Assembly: GCF_947493595.1 (NCBI RefSeq)
Contig: NZ_CANLRL010000003.1
Coordinates: 186,001 to 250,000 of the forward strand
Reading direction: 5' to 3'
Length of the DNA stretch: 64,000 nucleotides
Source of the DNA: an uncultured Shimia sp.
GTDB lineage: Bacteria; Pseudomonadota; Alphaproteobacteria; Rhodobacterales; Rhodobacteraceae
The notes under the pieces are model-generated. The model was not told the DNA's origin and did no database searches. It was given only the letters and a program-made list of their open reading frames with translations. Both the position numbers and the translations under genes were made by a program. Shown one piece after another: positions 21,646 to 29,597 of the stretch. Each line of letters starts with the position of its first letter. Position 1 is the first letter of the stretch.

Positions 21646-22854
21646 GTGACGCACGTTGTTGTGATTGGGGCAGGACAGGCGGGTGCCGCCTGTGTGGCCA
21701 AACTGCGCGCCAAGGGATTTGAAGGCGACATCACCTTGATTGGAGCCGAAACCGCACCACCATACCAACGCCCGCCTCTCTCCAAGAAGTACCTGCTGGG
21801 CGAAATGGACCTCGAACGTCTCTACCTGCGCCCAGAGAGCTATTACGCGGATCAGAACATCTCTCTGCGCCTCGGCACGACCGTCGGCGCTATCGACACA
21901 GCGGCGCAAACGGTCTCCCTAGCCGAGGAAACTCTCTCCTATGATCACCTCGTTCTGACCACCGGTGCGAGCCCCATTCGCCTGCCTGCCGCCATCGGCG
22001 GTGACCTTGACGGCGTTTACACCGTGCGCAATCTCGCCGACGTGGACGCCATGGCCCCCGAGTTTGTCAAAGACCGCCACGTTCTGATCGTCGGAGGGGG
22101 CTACATCGGCCTCGAAGCTGCTGCCGTCGCTGCCGCCAAGGGGGTGAAAGTCACGCTGGTGGAAATGTCGGATCGCATCCTGCAACGTGTTGCTGCCAAG
22201 GAAACCAGCGACTATTTCCGCGCGCTGCACAGCTCCCATGGTGTGGAGATCCTCGAAGGCACTGCTCTAGAAGACCTCGCTGGCGATGGTCGCGTGACCA
22301 CGGCCAATCTCTCTGGCGACCGCGAACTGGCCGTGGATTTTGTCATTGTCGGCGTAGGCATCCGCCCTGGTACTCCTCTGGCCGAGGCCGCAGGCCTCTT
22401 GCTCGACAACGGCATCGCCACGGATGATCAAGGCCGCACCAGCGCGCCCAACGTCTGGTCCGCGGGCGACTGCGCCTCCTTCCCCTACAAAGGCACCCGC
22501 ATCCGTCTGGAAAGCGTGCCCAACGCCATCGATCAGGCCGAAGTGGTCGCCGAAAACATCTTGGGTGCGGAGAAAACCTACGTCGCCAAGCCTTGGTTCT
22601 GGTCCGATCAATATGACGTCAAACTGCAAATCGCCGGGTTGAACACCGGCTTTGACACCATCGTCACCCGCGACAGCGGCACTGGCGCCACGTCATTCTG
22701 GTATTACCAAGGCGACACCCTTCTGGCCGTCGACGCCATGAACGCACCACGCGACTACATGGTGGGCAAGCGCCTGATCGAAGGCGGAAAATCCCCGGCG
22801 CGTGACATGGTCGCCGACATGACCAACGACATCAAAGACCTGATGCGTCTCTAA
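21646..22854 (+). CDS. FAD-dependent ferredoxin/rubredoxin reductase
   Basis: This enzyme passes electrons from NAD(P)H to a small ferredoxin, often feeding P450s or Rieske oxygenases. The 402-residue protein has an FAD GxGxxG motif (VVVIGAGQAGAACV), PPYQRPPLSKKYL, the NAD(P) motif VGGGYIGLEAAA and the FAD-binding WSAGDCA. A reductase C-terminal domain follows. GTG at 21646 follows GAGGGAGA and starts right at THVVVIGAG; an ATG at 21625 is the alternative. rsmD begins nine bases after the stop. No ferredoxin or oxygenase partner is adjacent. Confidence 0.9.
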   Translation: MTHVVVIGAGQAGAACVAKLRAKGFEGDITLIGAETAPPYQRPPLSKKYLLGEMDLERLYLRPESYYADQNISLRLGTTVGAIDTAAQTVSLAEETLSYDHLVLTTGASPIRLPAAIGGDLDGVYTVRNLADVDAMAPEFVKDRHVLIVGGGYIGLEAAAVAAAKGVKVTLVEMSDRILQRVAAKETSDYFRALHSSHGVEILEGTALEDLAGDGRVTTANLSGDRELAVDFVIVGVGIRPGTPLAEAAGLLLDNGIATDDQGRTSAPNVWSAGDCASFPYKGTRIRLESVPNAIDQAEVVAENILGAEKTYVAKPWFWSDQYDVKLQIAGLNTGFDTIVTRDSGTGATSFWYYQGDTLLAVDAMNAPRDYMVGKRLIEGGKSPARDMVADMTNDIKDLMRL

Positions 22855-22863
22855 GGAGCCTAC

Positions 22864-23436
22864 ATGCGGATCATTGGCGGAGAATGGCGCGGCATCGCGC
22901 TTGCGGCAGTAGGCAAAGGCGATCAGGGCAAACACCTGCGCCCGACCACAGACCGCGTGCGCGAAAGCCTGTTCAACGTGTTGCAGGGCGGCAAGCTGGG
23001 CGATCCCATCACAGATGCCCGCGTGTTGGACCTCTTTGCTGGCACCGGCGCCCTGGGGCTGGAGGCAGTGTCGCGTGGGGCCACAACCGTGACCTTTGTA
23101 GATGACGGCCGCGTGGCCGGAGGGTTGATCCGCGACAACATCCGCAAAACCTGCGGCTCCGAACGCGCAAAACTGATCAAAGCCGACGCCACCCGCTTGC
23201 CGCAAAACCCGGATGCGCCCTATGACCTGATCTTTCTGGATCCGCCTTACGGCAAATCCATGGGGCAGAAGGCTTTGTCTCTGGCGTCTCAAAACGGGTG
23301 GATTGATCCAGATGCGTTGCTCGTTTGGGAGGAGAACACGCCACAGGTGGCGCCTGACAGATTCACTCAGCTGGATCAGCGCAAATATGGCGACACATGG
23401 ATGACCTTTCTCGAGGTCGCAGAGCCCGCTCCGTAA
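22864..23436 (+). CDS. rsmD: 16S rRNA (guanine-966-N2)-methyltransferase RsmD
   Basis: RsmD methylates G966 of 16S rRNA in the 30S subunit. The 190-residue protein has the opening MRIIGGEWRG, the SAM-binding motif I VLDLFAGTGALGLEAVSRG, and catalytic motif IV LIFLDPPYG. Length is normal. The start follows AAGGAGCCTAC just after the reductase stop, so the pair is probably co-transcribed. Confidence 0.95.
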   Translation: MRIIGGEWRGIALAAVGKGDQGKHLRPTTDRVRESLFNVLQGGKLGDPITDARVLDLFAGTGALGLEAVSRGATTVTFVDDGRVAGGLIRDNIRKTCGSERAKLIKADATRLPQNPDAPYDLIFLDPPYGKSMGQKALSLASQNGWIDPDALLVWEENTPQVAPDRFTQLDQRKYGDTWMTFLEVAEPAP

Positions 23437-23473
23437 CGGCCAAGCTCCTTTGCCGTTGCGTCACATTTTGTTT

Positions 23474-23495
23474 TAGAGGTAAATTAATTCCTCTA
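23474..23495. promoter_or_regulatory. Inverted repeat upstream of the Hint gene
   Basis: TAGAGG and CCTCTA flank a ten-base AT spacer (TAAATTAATT) 41 bases before the Hint gene start. It is a candidate operator. Arms are only six bases, so chance occurrence is possible. Confidence 0.35.
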
Positions 23496-23536
23496 CCGCA
23501 TACAGCTCCTCTCGAATTCTGCGCGCAGGGGGCAAT

Positions 23537-24742
23537 ATGCCACTTTCATTGGATGGGGTCATTTTTGACCAGATCATGCCGGACAACTCTGGCGGTGCTG
23601 TCTTGGATGCGGACAAGGACGGCACGGCAACTCAAGAAGACGAGTTTGTGTCCTTTCAAAACACCACAAATGCGGACATCGATATCTCCGGTTGGCAGAT
23701 TTGGTCAGTGTCTGATGGCTACGGTGCACCCGACCAAGCCAAAACCGGCCTCGTGCATGAATTTGAACCTGGTACCGTCTTGGAGGGGGGCGAAACGCTT
23801 TGGGTGCTGAGCGAGATTACCGGTGACCTTCACTGGGCGGAAGAGGCCAGCGAAGGCGGCGTCGAAGCTGTCGGTGGCGGCTCCAACTTGATGACGGAAG
23901 GGATGGCGGACTCCACGTCAGAGTCGGTTGCTTTGGTTAACCCGGATACGGGGAAGTTTATCGTCTTCAATATGTCGCCCACTCCTGCGGACTACAGCGA
24001 GCTGGCCAGTATTGGGTTTCCTGGAACCATCGAATTAGGTCAGATTGACGGTGACAGCGTTCAGGATGATCCTGGCGGCGGTTTCTCCTATCAGTATGAC
24101 CCTTCCACAGACAGCTACATCTACAAAGCCGCTTGGGTCCCATGTTTTGTGGCGGGCAGCTTGATTGACACGCCAAACGGTCCGCGACCGGTCGAAGACA
24201 TCAAAGCCGGGGACCTTGTGTCAACAATTGATGGCGGACCTCAGGTCGTCTTATGGACGCGATGTCGCGACGTCGATTTGACCAACCTTGAAAACAAAGT
24301 GCACGCCCCTGTTGAATTTAAACCGGGCAGCTTGGGTCCTTGTCTTCCTGAGACGCCATTTGCGGTCTCGCCACAGCATCGCCTGTTGATGGTCAATCAA
24401 GAGGGGAACGAGGTGCTGGTGCCCGCAATCGGATTGCTCAGTCGCTCACATGTGCGTCGGAAAGCGGGGATGAAGTCCGTCCGCTATCATCACTTGTTGC
24501 TCGATCATCATGCCATTTTGTCGGTGCATGGCGTGGCGGCGGAAAGCCTTCTTGCGACCGAAAATCTGCTGCGGGAAGTGACCGGGGCAGATCGAAAAAC
24601 GCTCCTGCACCATTTTCCCGAGCGTGCGCCTTTGCCATCGCCTGCACGACCCATTCTGAGCGTGAAAGAGACCAAAGTTGCTCGCGAATGGCAGTTGCGC
24701 CCGGCTGGATTTGTGCAGAAACAGCGCCAAATGGCGGGCTAG
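23537..24742 (+). CDS. Lamin-tail plus Hint domain protein
   Basis: The 401-residue protein has an N-terminal beta-sandwich resembling a lamin-tail domain (residues 1-100: DGTATQEDEFVSFQNTTNADI, ISGWQIW). A Hint_2 domain starts at Cys203 (CFVAGSLIDTPNGPRPVEDI), with the later SPQHRLLM histidine block. Hint domains cleave or splice themselves through the leading cysteine. The usual C-terminal His-Asn is not visible, as in other Hint_2 proteins. There is no Sec signal; many such proteins in Rhodobacterales are thought to leave by type I secretion. An inverted repeat lies in the promoter region. Confidence 0.87.
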   Translation: MPLSLDGVIFDQIMPDNSGGAVLDADKDGTATQEDEFVSFQNTTNADIDISGWQIWSVSDGYGAPDQAKTGLVHEFEPGTVLEGGETLWVLSEITGDLHWAEEASEGGVEAVGGGSNLMTEGMADSTSESVALVNPDTGKFIVFNMSPTPADYSELASIGFPGTIELGQIDGDSVQDDPGGGFSYQYDPSTDSYIYKAAWVPCFVAGSLIDTPNGPRPVEDIKAGDLVSTIDGGPQVVLWTRCRDVDLTNLENKVHAPVEFKPGSLGPCLPETPFAVSPQHRLLMVNQEGNEVLVPAIGLLSRSHVRRKAGMKSVRYHHLLLDHHAILSVHGVAAESLLATENLLREVTGADRKTLLHHFPERAPLPSPARPILSVKETKVAREWQLRPAGFVQKQRQMAG

Positions 24743-24833
24743 GTCGCAGAAAGTGGAGTGAAAAGTATCATTTAAAAACAGCCTTCTAGGCCTGCGTTTT
24801 GTGTTCTTGTGACGCTTCGCCACTTAAAAATTG

Positions 24834-24862
24834 TTGACAGAAATCATGCCACCCTAAATAGT
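24834..24862 (+). promoter_or_regulatory. Probable sigma-70 promoter of the ROK operon
   Basis: A perfect -35 TTGACA (24834-24839) is followed by overlapping -10 candidates TAAATA (24855-24860, spacer 15) and AATAGT (24857-24862, spacer 17). The only gene downstream is the ROK regulator start at 24894. Confidence 0.6.
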
Positions 24863-24881
24863 TCGTCCAGTGACCGAACTA
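24859..24881. promoter_or_regulatory. Candidate ROK operator overlapping the -10 and start site
   Basis: TAGTTCG and CGAACTA are perfect seven-base inverted arms with a nine-base spacer. The element overlaps the -10 and the expected transcription start, a position suited to repression. It sits directly in front of the regulator's own gene, which suggests autoregulation. Confidence 0.55.
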
Positions 24882-24893
24882 AAGGAAAGCCGC

Positions 24894-26105
24894 GTGTCTT
24901 TTTCAGGAAATGTCTCCCGACAGCTGTCGATGAGCACCATTGTGCAAGCGATCACCAGCTACGCGCCGATCTCTCGGGCGTCGCTTGCAAAGATGACCGG
25001 TTTGTCCAAGCAAACGGTCTCCGAAATCATGGCGCAGCTGGAAGAAGATGGGCTGGTGCAAACCGTTGGGCAGACCGAAGGCCACGTCGGACGACGCGCG
25101 GTTGTGTATGAAATCAACCCCCGTGCGGCTCTGGTTGCCACGGTGGACCTCGGCGGCACCAAAGTGCGCGTCGCCATCTGTAATCTGGTGGGCGAAGTGG
25201 TGGCCGAAACCGTTGCCCCAACGGTCAAGGACGGCGGCGTTGCGGTCACAACCCAAATTGCCGACCTGATCCGCGACCTGGCCAAAACCCATGCCATCGA
25301 CCCACAGACCATCCGCACCGTGGTGGTTGGTGTGCCTGGTGTGCCCCAGCCCGACGGCACCATTGCCTTTGCCCCCAACGTGCCCGGCGTGGACAAGATC
25401 CACTTTGCCGACACGCTGTCTGACTCCGTGGGCGTGGAAGTCATTGTTGAAAACGACGTGAACCTCGCAGCCCTGGGCGAGCATTGGATGACCAAGCGAG
25501 GCGATACGGACGATCTGGTCTATGTCTCCATCGGCACCGGCATCGGTGCGGGTTTGGTGATTGGTGGTAACCTTGTGCGCGGGGCATCCGGCGCAGCGGG
25601 TGAAGTCGGCTATCTGCCGTTTGGCGCGGATCCATTTGATCCCGAAAGCCTGCGCGTGGGCGCGCTGGAACGTGTGTCCGCAACCCAGGCTTTGATCGCA
25701 CACTACCAAGAACTCACCGGTACCACGGTGAGCGTGCCACAGATCTTTGATGCCGCTCTGGCTGGCGAAGAGGCGGCTCAAGCGTGTTTGCAACGTGCGG
25801 CAAAAAACATCGCCTTGGCAATTGGCGCCATTGCCGCCGTGCTGGATCCGTCATGTGTTGTGATCGGTGGCTCTATTGGTGCGCGCAAAGAATTGACCGC
25901 GCTGATTGAGCCTGCACTTCGTCAGTGTTTCCCCGGTTCAGTCCCGATTGAAAACACCCTTCTTGGCAACCACGCCGCATTGGCTGGCGCCACGTCTATC
26001 GCCTTGTCACGCTTGCATGTGGCCCTGTTTACCGGGGGGCTTAAAGGCGCGGAAATTCAAGTGCCGCCACCGGCCTTGCAAACCTTTCAGGAGGTAGGCT
26101 TATGA
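24894..26105 (+). CDS. ROK family transcriptional regulator
   Basis: This is probably the ligand-responsive repressor of the operon it heads. The ~403-residue protein has an N-terminal winged helix (residues 15-55, APISRASLAKMTGLSKQTV). A sugar-kinase-like ROK domain follows, with TVDLGGTKVRVAI, the ENDVNLAALGEHW block and SIGTGIGAGLVIGG. The CxCGxxGC zinc motif usual in ROK proteins is missing (GEVGYLPFGADPF stands there). GTG at 24894 follows AAAGGAAAG. The frame opens at a GTG at 24870, but that codon lies inside the candidate operator and has no ribosome site. It overlaps the next gene as ATGA. Confidence 0.9.
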   Translation: MSFSGNVSRQLSMSTIVQAITSYAPISRASLAKMTGLSKQTVSEIMAQLEEDGLVQTVGQTEGHVGRRAVVYEINPRAALVATVDLGGTKVRVAICNLVGEVVAETVAPTVKDGGVAVTTQIADLIRDLAKTHAIDPQTIRTVVVGVPGVPQPDGTIAFAPNVPGVDKIHFADTLSDSVGVEVIVENDVNLAALGEHWMTKRGDTDDLVYVSIGTGIGAGLVIGGNLVRGASGAAGEVGYLPFGADPFDPESLRVGALERVSATQALIAHYQELTGTTVSVPQIFDAALAGEEAAQACLQRAAKNIALAIGAIAAVLDPSCVVIGGSIGARKELTALIEPALRQCFPGSVPIENTLLGNHAALAGATSIALSRLHVALFTGGLKGAEIQVPPPALQTFQEVGL

Positions 26106-27361
26106 CCGATCCGCTGGTGAAAAAACTCCGGGATTGTCAGGACCGTGATGCAGATATCGCGCTGCTGCAATCCGCGTTGCGGCATGAAAGTGTGACGGGC
26201 AACGAGGCCAATTTTGTCTCGTTCCTGCAATCGCAAATGGTAGACCTGGACCTCGCGCCGCGCTCTGCGGACTTCCTGCCCGGTCGTCCTAATATCTGGG
26301 GCGTGCGCAAAGGTCCCCAAGCTGAGCCGCGGCGCAACCTCATGTTCACAGGGCATACGGACACGGTGCATGTGCGCGGCTGGGCGGACCACTGGGAAGA
26401 TGATCCACGCAACGACCCTTTTGGCGGCGCGATTGTAAACGGGCACGTATGGGGCCGAGGTGCCTGTGATTTGAAAGGCGGCATATGCGCCTCCCTGGGT
26501 GCGCTGCGTCTTCTGGATCGCGCGGGCATAACCTTGGCCAATGATCTCAGCTTTGCCTTCATCGGCGATGAGGAAAGTGGCGAAACCGGCACCGGGGTCA
26601 GCGCTGGTGCCAAGGACCTGACACACCGCATCCTGTCCGGCACCGTGCCCAAGCCCGATTTTGCCGTCTATGTCGAGCCCACCAAGCTCGACGTCTACAC
26701 CGCACAAATTGGCTTCTTCATCGCGGACGTAAAAATCACAGGCAAATCTGCCTATTTTGGCACCCCGGACGAGGGCGTCGACGCGCTCAAGGCCACCCAT
26801 GAAATCCTGTCTGCCGTCTGGGCGCACAGCGACGAACTGCGCAGCCAGCCGCATCACGACCTGGTTGGCCCGTCGGATGTGCTTGTGACGCACCTCTCCG
26901 GCGGGGGCTATATCGCGGTGCCCGGCGAGTGCAGTTTCTCGGTGATCCGCAAACTGCGCCCGGGTGAAGATCTGTCCGAAGCGGTGGCTGCCTTTGAAAA
27001 CGTAGTGCGCGGGGCCAACATCGACCCGTCCATCGAAATCACTTTTAACTACCCGGCGGGACGGGATCACGCCAAAGGCGGCTCACCCGTCGAGATCGAC
27101 CGCAACCACCCCGCCGCTGCGATGCTGCAAGCCAGCCTGAAAGACACCGGCGCCACCGGAGGAGAGATCGGCGGCGCGCCTTATTGGTCAGAGTCCCCTT
27201 TCTGGGTCAATCAACTGGACTGTCCAACTGTTTACTGCGCGCCGGGCAACATCGCGGTCGCGCACACCTTTGAGGAACGCATCTCCATTGATGCCTACCT
27301 CGATGCCGTGAGGGCTTACGCCCTCTTCATGATCCGCTTCTGTGGCGTGGTCGAAACCTAG
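26102..27361 (+). CDS. M20 family metallo-deacylase (ArgE/DapE type)
   Basis: This zinc-dependent amidase removes an acyl group from an N-acylated amino compound. The 419-residue protein has the complete M20 metal site: His85/Asp87 (FTGHTDT), Asp123 (RGACDLKGG), catalytic Glu157 with Glu158 (GDEESGETG) and a C-terminal histidine in VAHTFEERI. A dimerisation lid domain lies between about residues 195 and 315. No signal peptide is present, so it works on imported substrate. Its place between the regulator and the ABC transporter suggests it processes the transported ligand. Which acyl amine is unknown. Confidence 0.9.
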   Translation: MTDPLVKKLRDCQDRDADIALLQSALRHESVTGNEANFVSFLQSQMVDLDLAPRSADFLPGRPNIWGVRKGPQAEPRRNLMFTGHTDTVHVRGWADHWEDDPRNDPFGGAIVNGHVWGRGACDLKGGICASLGALRLLDRAGITLANDLSFAFIGDEESGETGTGVSAGAKDLTHRILSGTVPKPDFAVYVEPTKLDVYTAQIGFFIADVKITGKSAYFGTPDEGVDALKATHEILSAVWAHSDELRSQPHHDLVGPSDVLVTHLSGGGYIAVPGECSFSVIRKLRPGEDLSEAVAAFENVVRGANIDPSIEITFNYPAGRDHAKGGSPVEIDRNHPAAAMLQASLKDTGATGGEIGGAPYWSESPFWVNQLDCPTVYCAPGNIAVAHTFEERISIDAYLDAVRAYALFMIRFCGVVET

Positions 27362-27385
27362 TTATGTTTTTTGTGGGAGGAAAAC

Positions 27386-28426
27386 ATGAAATACTTCAAC
27401 ATCGTAGCGGCTGCGTGCCTGTCGGTGGCTTCGGCTGCCGGCGCAGAGACGGTTGGACCAAACGGCGAAGCGGCCACCGCGTCGACCGCCGTTCAGGTCA
27501 GTGATGCACATATCGCAGCCCTGAAAGCCGGCAACCACAGCGCCGCGCTTTTGTGGCATGACCAATCCGATTTTGTGAACGCCGTCACCGCGGGTGCCAG
27601 CGATGAATTTGAACGCCTTGGCATCAAAGTTGTCGCCACCGCCTCAGCCGGTTTTGACGCCGCCAAACAGCGCAGCGACATTGAAACTGCAATGGCCAAA
27701 CAGCCTAGCATCATCCTGTCGCTGCCATTGGATCCGGTGACCTCCGCAGCCGCTTTTGAAGAGGCCAAGGAAAACGGCGTGGCGCTCAGCTTCCTGTCCA
27801 ACGTGCCTGCGGGTTATTCGCATCCGGCAGATTATGCTGCCATCGTGACTGACGATCTGTTCCAGATGGGCAAGCAGGCCGCAGATGCGCTGGCGGCTTC
27901 GATGGGCGGTTCCGGCACCGTCGGCTGGATCTATCACGACGCGGATTACTACGTGACCAACCAGCGTGACAACGCGTTCAAAACCACCATTGAGTCCGAC
28001 TACCCCAATATCGAGATTGTGGCTGAGCAAGGCATCAGTGACCCAGCCCGAGCTGAGGAAATTGCCAACGCCATGCTGCTGCGCAATCCTGATCTGGGCG
28101 GCATCTTTGTCACTTGGGCTGGCCCTGCCGAGGGTGTTCTTGCTGCCCTGCGGGCCAATGGTAATGACAACACCAAAATTGTGACCCTGGACCTGTCAGA
28201 GCCCATCGCGCTGGACATGGTCAAAGGCGGCAATGTGGTCGCGATTGTGGCGGACGAAGCCTATGAGCTTGGCCGTGCCATGGCCGCCTCTGCCGCGTTG
28301 GATCTGATTGGCGAAGAGGTCCCAGCCTTTGTTGTGGCGCCGGCCATCACCGTGACCGCGGACAACGTGCAGGACGGCTGGCAGAAGTCCCTGCGCGTGG
28401 ACGCACCGGCCAGCCTGAGCAAGTAA
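27386..28426 (+). CDS. Sugar-type ABC transporter substrate-binding protein
   Basis: This is the periplasmic ligand-binding component of the CUT2 (ribose/xylose-like) importer encoded by this operon. The 346-residue precursor has a signal peptide ending SAAGAETVG and the Peripla_BP_4 fold: LLWHDQSDFVNAVTAGASDEF, an IILSLPLDP strand and the second-lobe GGIFVTWAGPAEGVLAAL. ATG at 27386 follows GGGAGG. A 12-bp inverted repeat comes nine bases after the stop and may protect its mRNA. The residues lining the pocket do not let me name the ligand. Confidence 0.9.
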   Translation: MKYFNIVAAACLSVASAAGAETVGPNGEAATASTAVQVSDAHIAALKAGNHSAALLWHDQSDFVNAVTAGASDEFERLGIKVVATASAGFDAAKQRSDIETAMAKQPSIILSLPLDPVTSAAAFEEAKENGVALSFLSNVPAGYSHPADYAAIVTDDLFQMGKQAADALAASMGGSGTVGWIYHDADYYVTNQRDNAFKTTIESDYPNIEIVAEQGISDPARAEEIANAMLLRNPDLGGIFVTWAGPAEGVLAALRANGNDNTKIVTLDLSEPIALDMVKGGNVVAIVADEAYELGRAMAASAALDLIGEEVPAFVVAPAITVTADNVQDGWQKSLRVDAPASLSK

Positions 28427-28630
28427 TCTCCTCTCTGTCGCCAGGCCGCATGTGATCCCGTATTGCGCTGGCCTGGCGACAAGTCTCGCTTATCTCGTGG
28501 CCCCTGTGTGCCTTCGCGTGCATCGGCCATCCCTGACGTTCTCCGCCGGCGCGCACGACGGTCTTGCTTTTGGGCAGGATATCGCACGCTACGCGCCCGG
28601 TGTGGCAGCTCTTCTATCTGAAAGATCGAC
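28427..28630 (+). other. Intercistronic gap inside the ABC operon
   Basis: This 204-base gap separates the binding-protein and permease genes. It contains the 12-bp inverted repeat and otherwise no convincing gene. A minus-strand open frame across it (28261-28632) covers the end of the binding-protein gene and has no family features. Confidence 0.6.
28436..28481 (+). repeat. Perfect 12-bp inverted repeat between binding protein and permease genes
   Basis: TGTCGCCAGGCC (28436-28447) and GGCCTGGCGACA (28470-28481) pair perfectly around a 22-base loop. It lacks a T-run, so it is more like an mRNA-stabilising or processing stem than a terminator. Such stems often raise the level of the binding protein relative to the permease. 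Confidence 0.7.
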
Positions 28631-29584
28631 ATGACCCGCGTCTCTTCTCGACTGCAAGGATTGGATTTCCAACAAGCGGTTGTCTACTTTGGCTTCCTTG
28701 CCATCTTCCTGTTTTTTGCAGTGACCCTTTATGACGATGGGTTTCTGACCCAGCGCAACTTGACCAATATCGTGCTGCAAACCGCACCTGCCACCATCAT
28801 GGCCGTGGGTCTGGTCTTTGCGCTCTCTGCTGGCGAAATTGACCTGAGTTTTGGCTCAATTGTCGCGGTCTCCGCGCTCTCCTGTGCGGTGGCTTTGCAA
28901 AGCTTCCCCATGCCGGTTGGTGTCTTGGTTGGTTTGGGCGTTGGCGTTGCTATCGGCGCGTTCAACGGTGTGCTTGTGGCCTACCTCAAGCTGCCATCGT
29001 TCCTGGTGACGCTCGCCACCATGGGGCTGTTTGCTGGCATTGCCCGCTCCATGACCAACCTGCGCTCCGTGCCGGTGATGAACGACACGTTCACCGGCCT
29101 GTTTGGCTCCGGCAAACTGTTCACTGTGCCATCTTTGGTGATCTGGACCTGCCTTGGCGTGGGCATCGGCCATCTGATCTACCGTCACACCCGTTTCGGT
29201 GCCCATGTGCTGGCCACGGGAGACAACCCACGTGCCGCACAGGTGTCCGGCATCAAAGTGGCCCGTGTGCGCCTTTATGTTTTGATGATCTGCGGTGGCT
29301 GTGCTGGTCTCGCTGGTCTGCTCTACGCCGGACGTCTTCAGGCCGCCAAATACACGCTTGGGGAAAGTGACCTGATGACCGTGATTGCGGCCGTGATTGT
29401 AGGCGGCACCGCGCTCAACGGCGGCAAAGGCTCGGTTGTGGGCGCGCTGCTGGGATCGCTCTTGATGGGCATGCTCAACAACGGGCTGATCCTGATGAAC
29501 CTAAAAGTCTCCGACCAAATGATTGTGCGTGGCCTGATCATCTTGATCGCAGTTGCCGTCTCGCTCCGCGACACCTCGCGCTAA
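28631..29584 (+). CDS. Sugar-type ABC transporter permease (RbsC/BPD_transp_2 family)
   Basis: This is the inner-membrane channel of the importer. The 317-residue protein has eight to ten hydrophobic helices and the family blocks MAVGLVFALSAGEIDLSFGS, ATMGLFAGIARSM, TRFGAHVLATGDNPRAAQVSGI and VIVGGTALNGGKGSVVGALLG. It is a single-permease CUT2 arrangement. The PLP-enzyme gene starts 13 bases after its stop, inserted between permease and ATPase genes. Confidence 0.92.
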   Translation: MTRVSSRLQGLDFQQAVVYFGFLAIFLFFAVTLYDDGFLTQRNLTNIVLQTAPATIMAVGLVFALSAGEIDLSFGSIVAVSALSCAVALQSFPMPVGVLVGLGVGVAIGAFNGVLVAYLKLPSFLVTLATMGLFAGIARSMTNLRSVPVMNDTFTGLFGSGKLFTVPSLVIWTCLGVGIGHLIYRHTRFGAHVLATGDNPRAAQVSGIKVARVRLYVLMICGGCAGLAGLLYAGRLQAAKYTLGESDLMTVIAAVIVGGTALNGGKGSVVGALLGSLLMGMLNNGLILMNLKVSDQMIVRGLIILIAVAVSLRDTSR

Positions 29585-29597
29585 GAAAGGACACCTC

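Noticed and set aside
28261-28632. A 123-codon minus-strand frame over the binding-protein/permease gap
   Set aside because: No ribosome site or motif; it covers the 12-bp inverted repeat and the end of a clear plus-strand gene.
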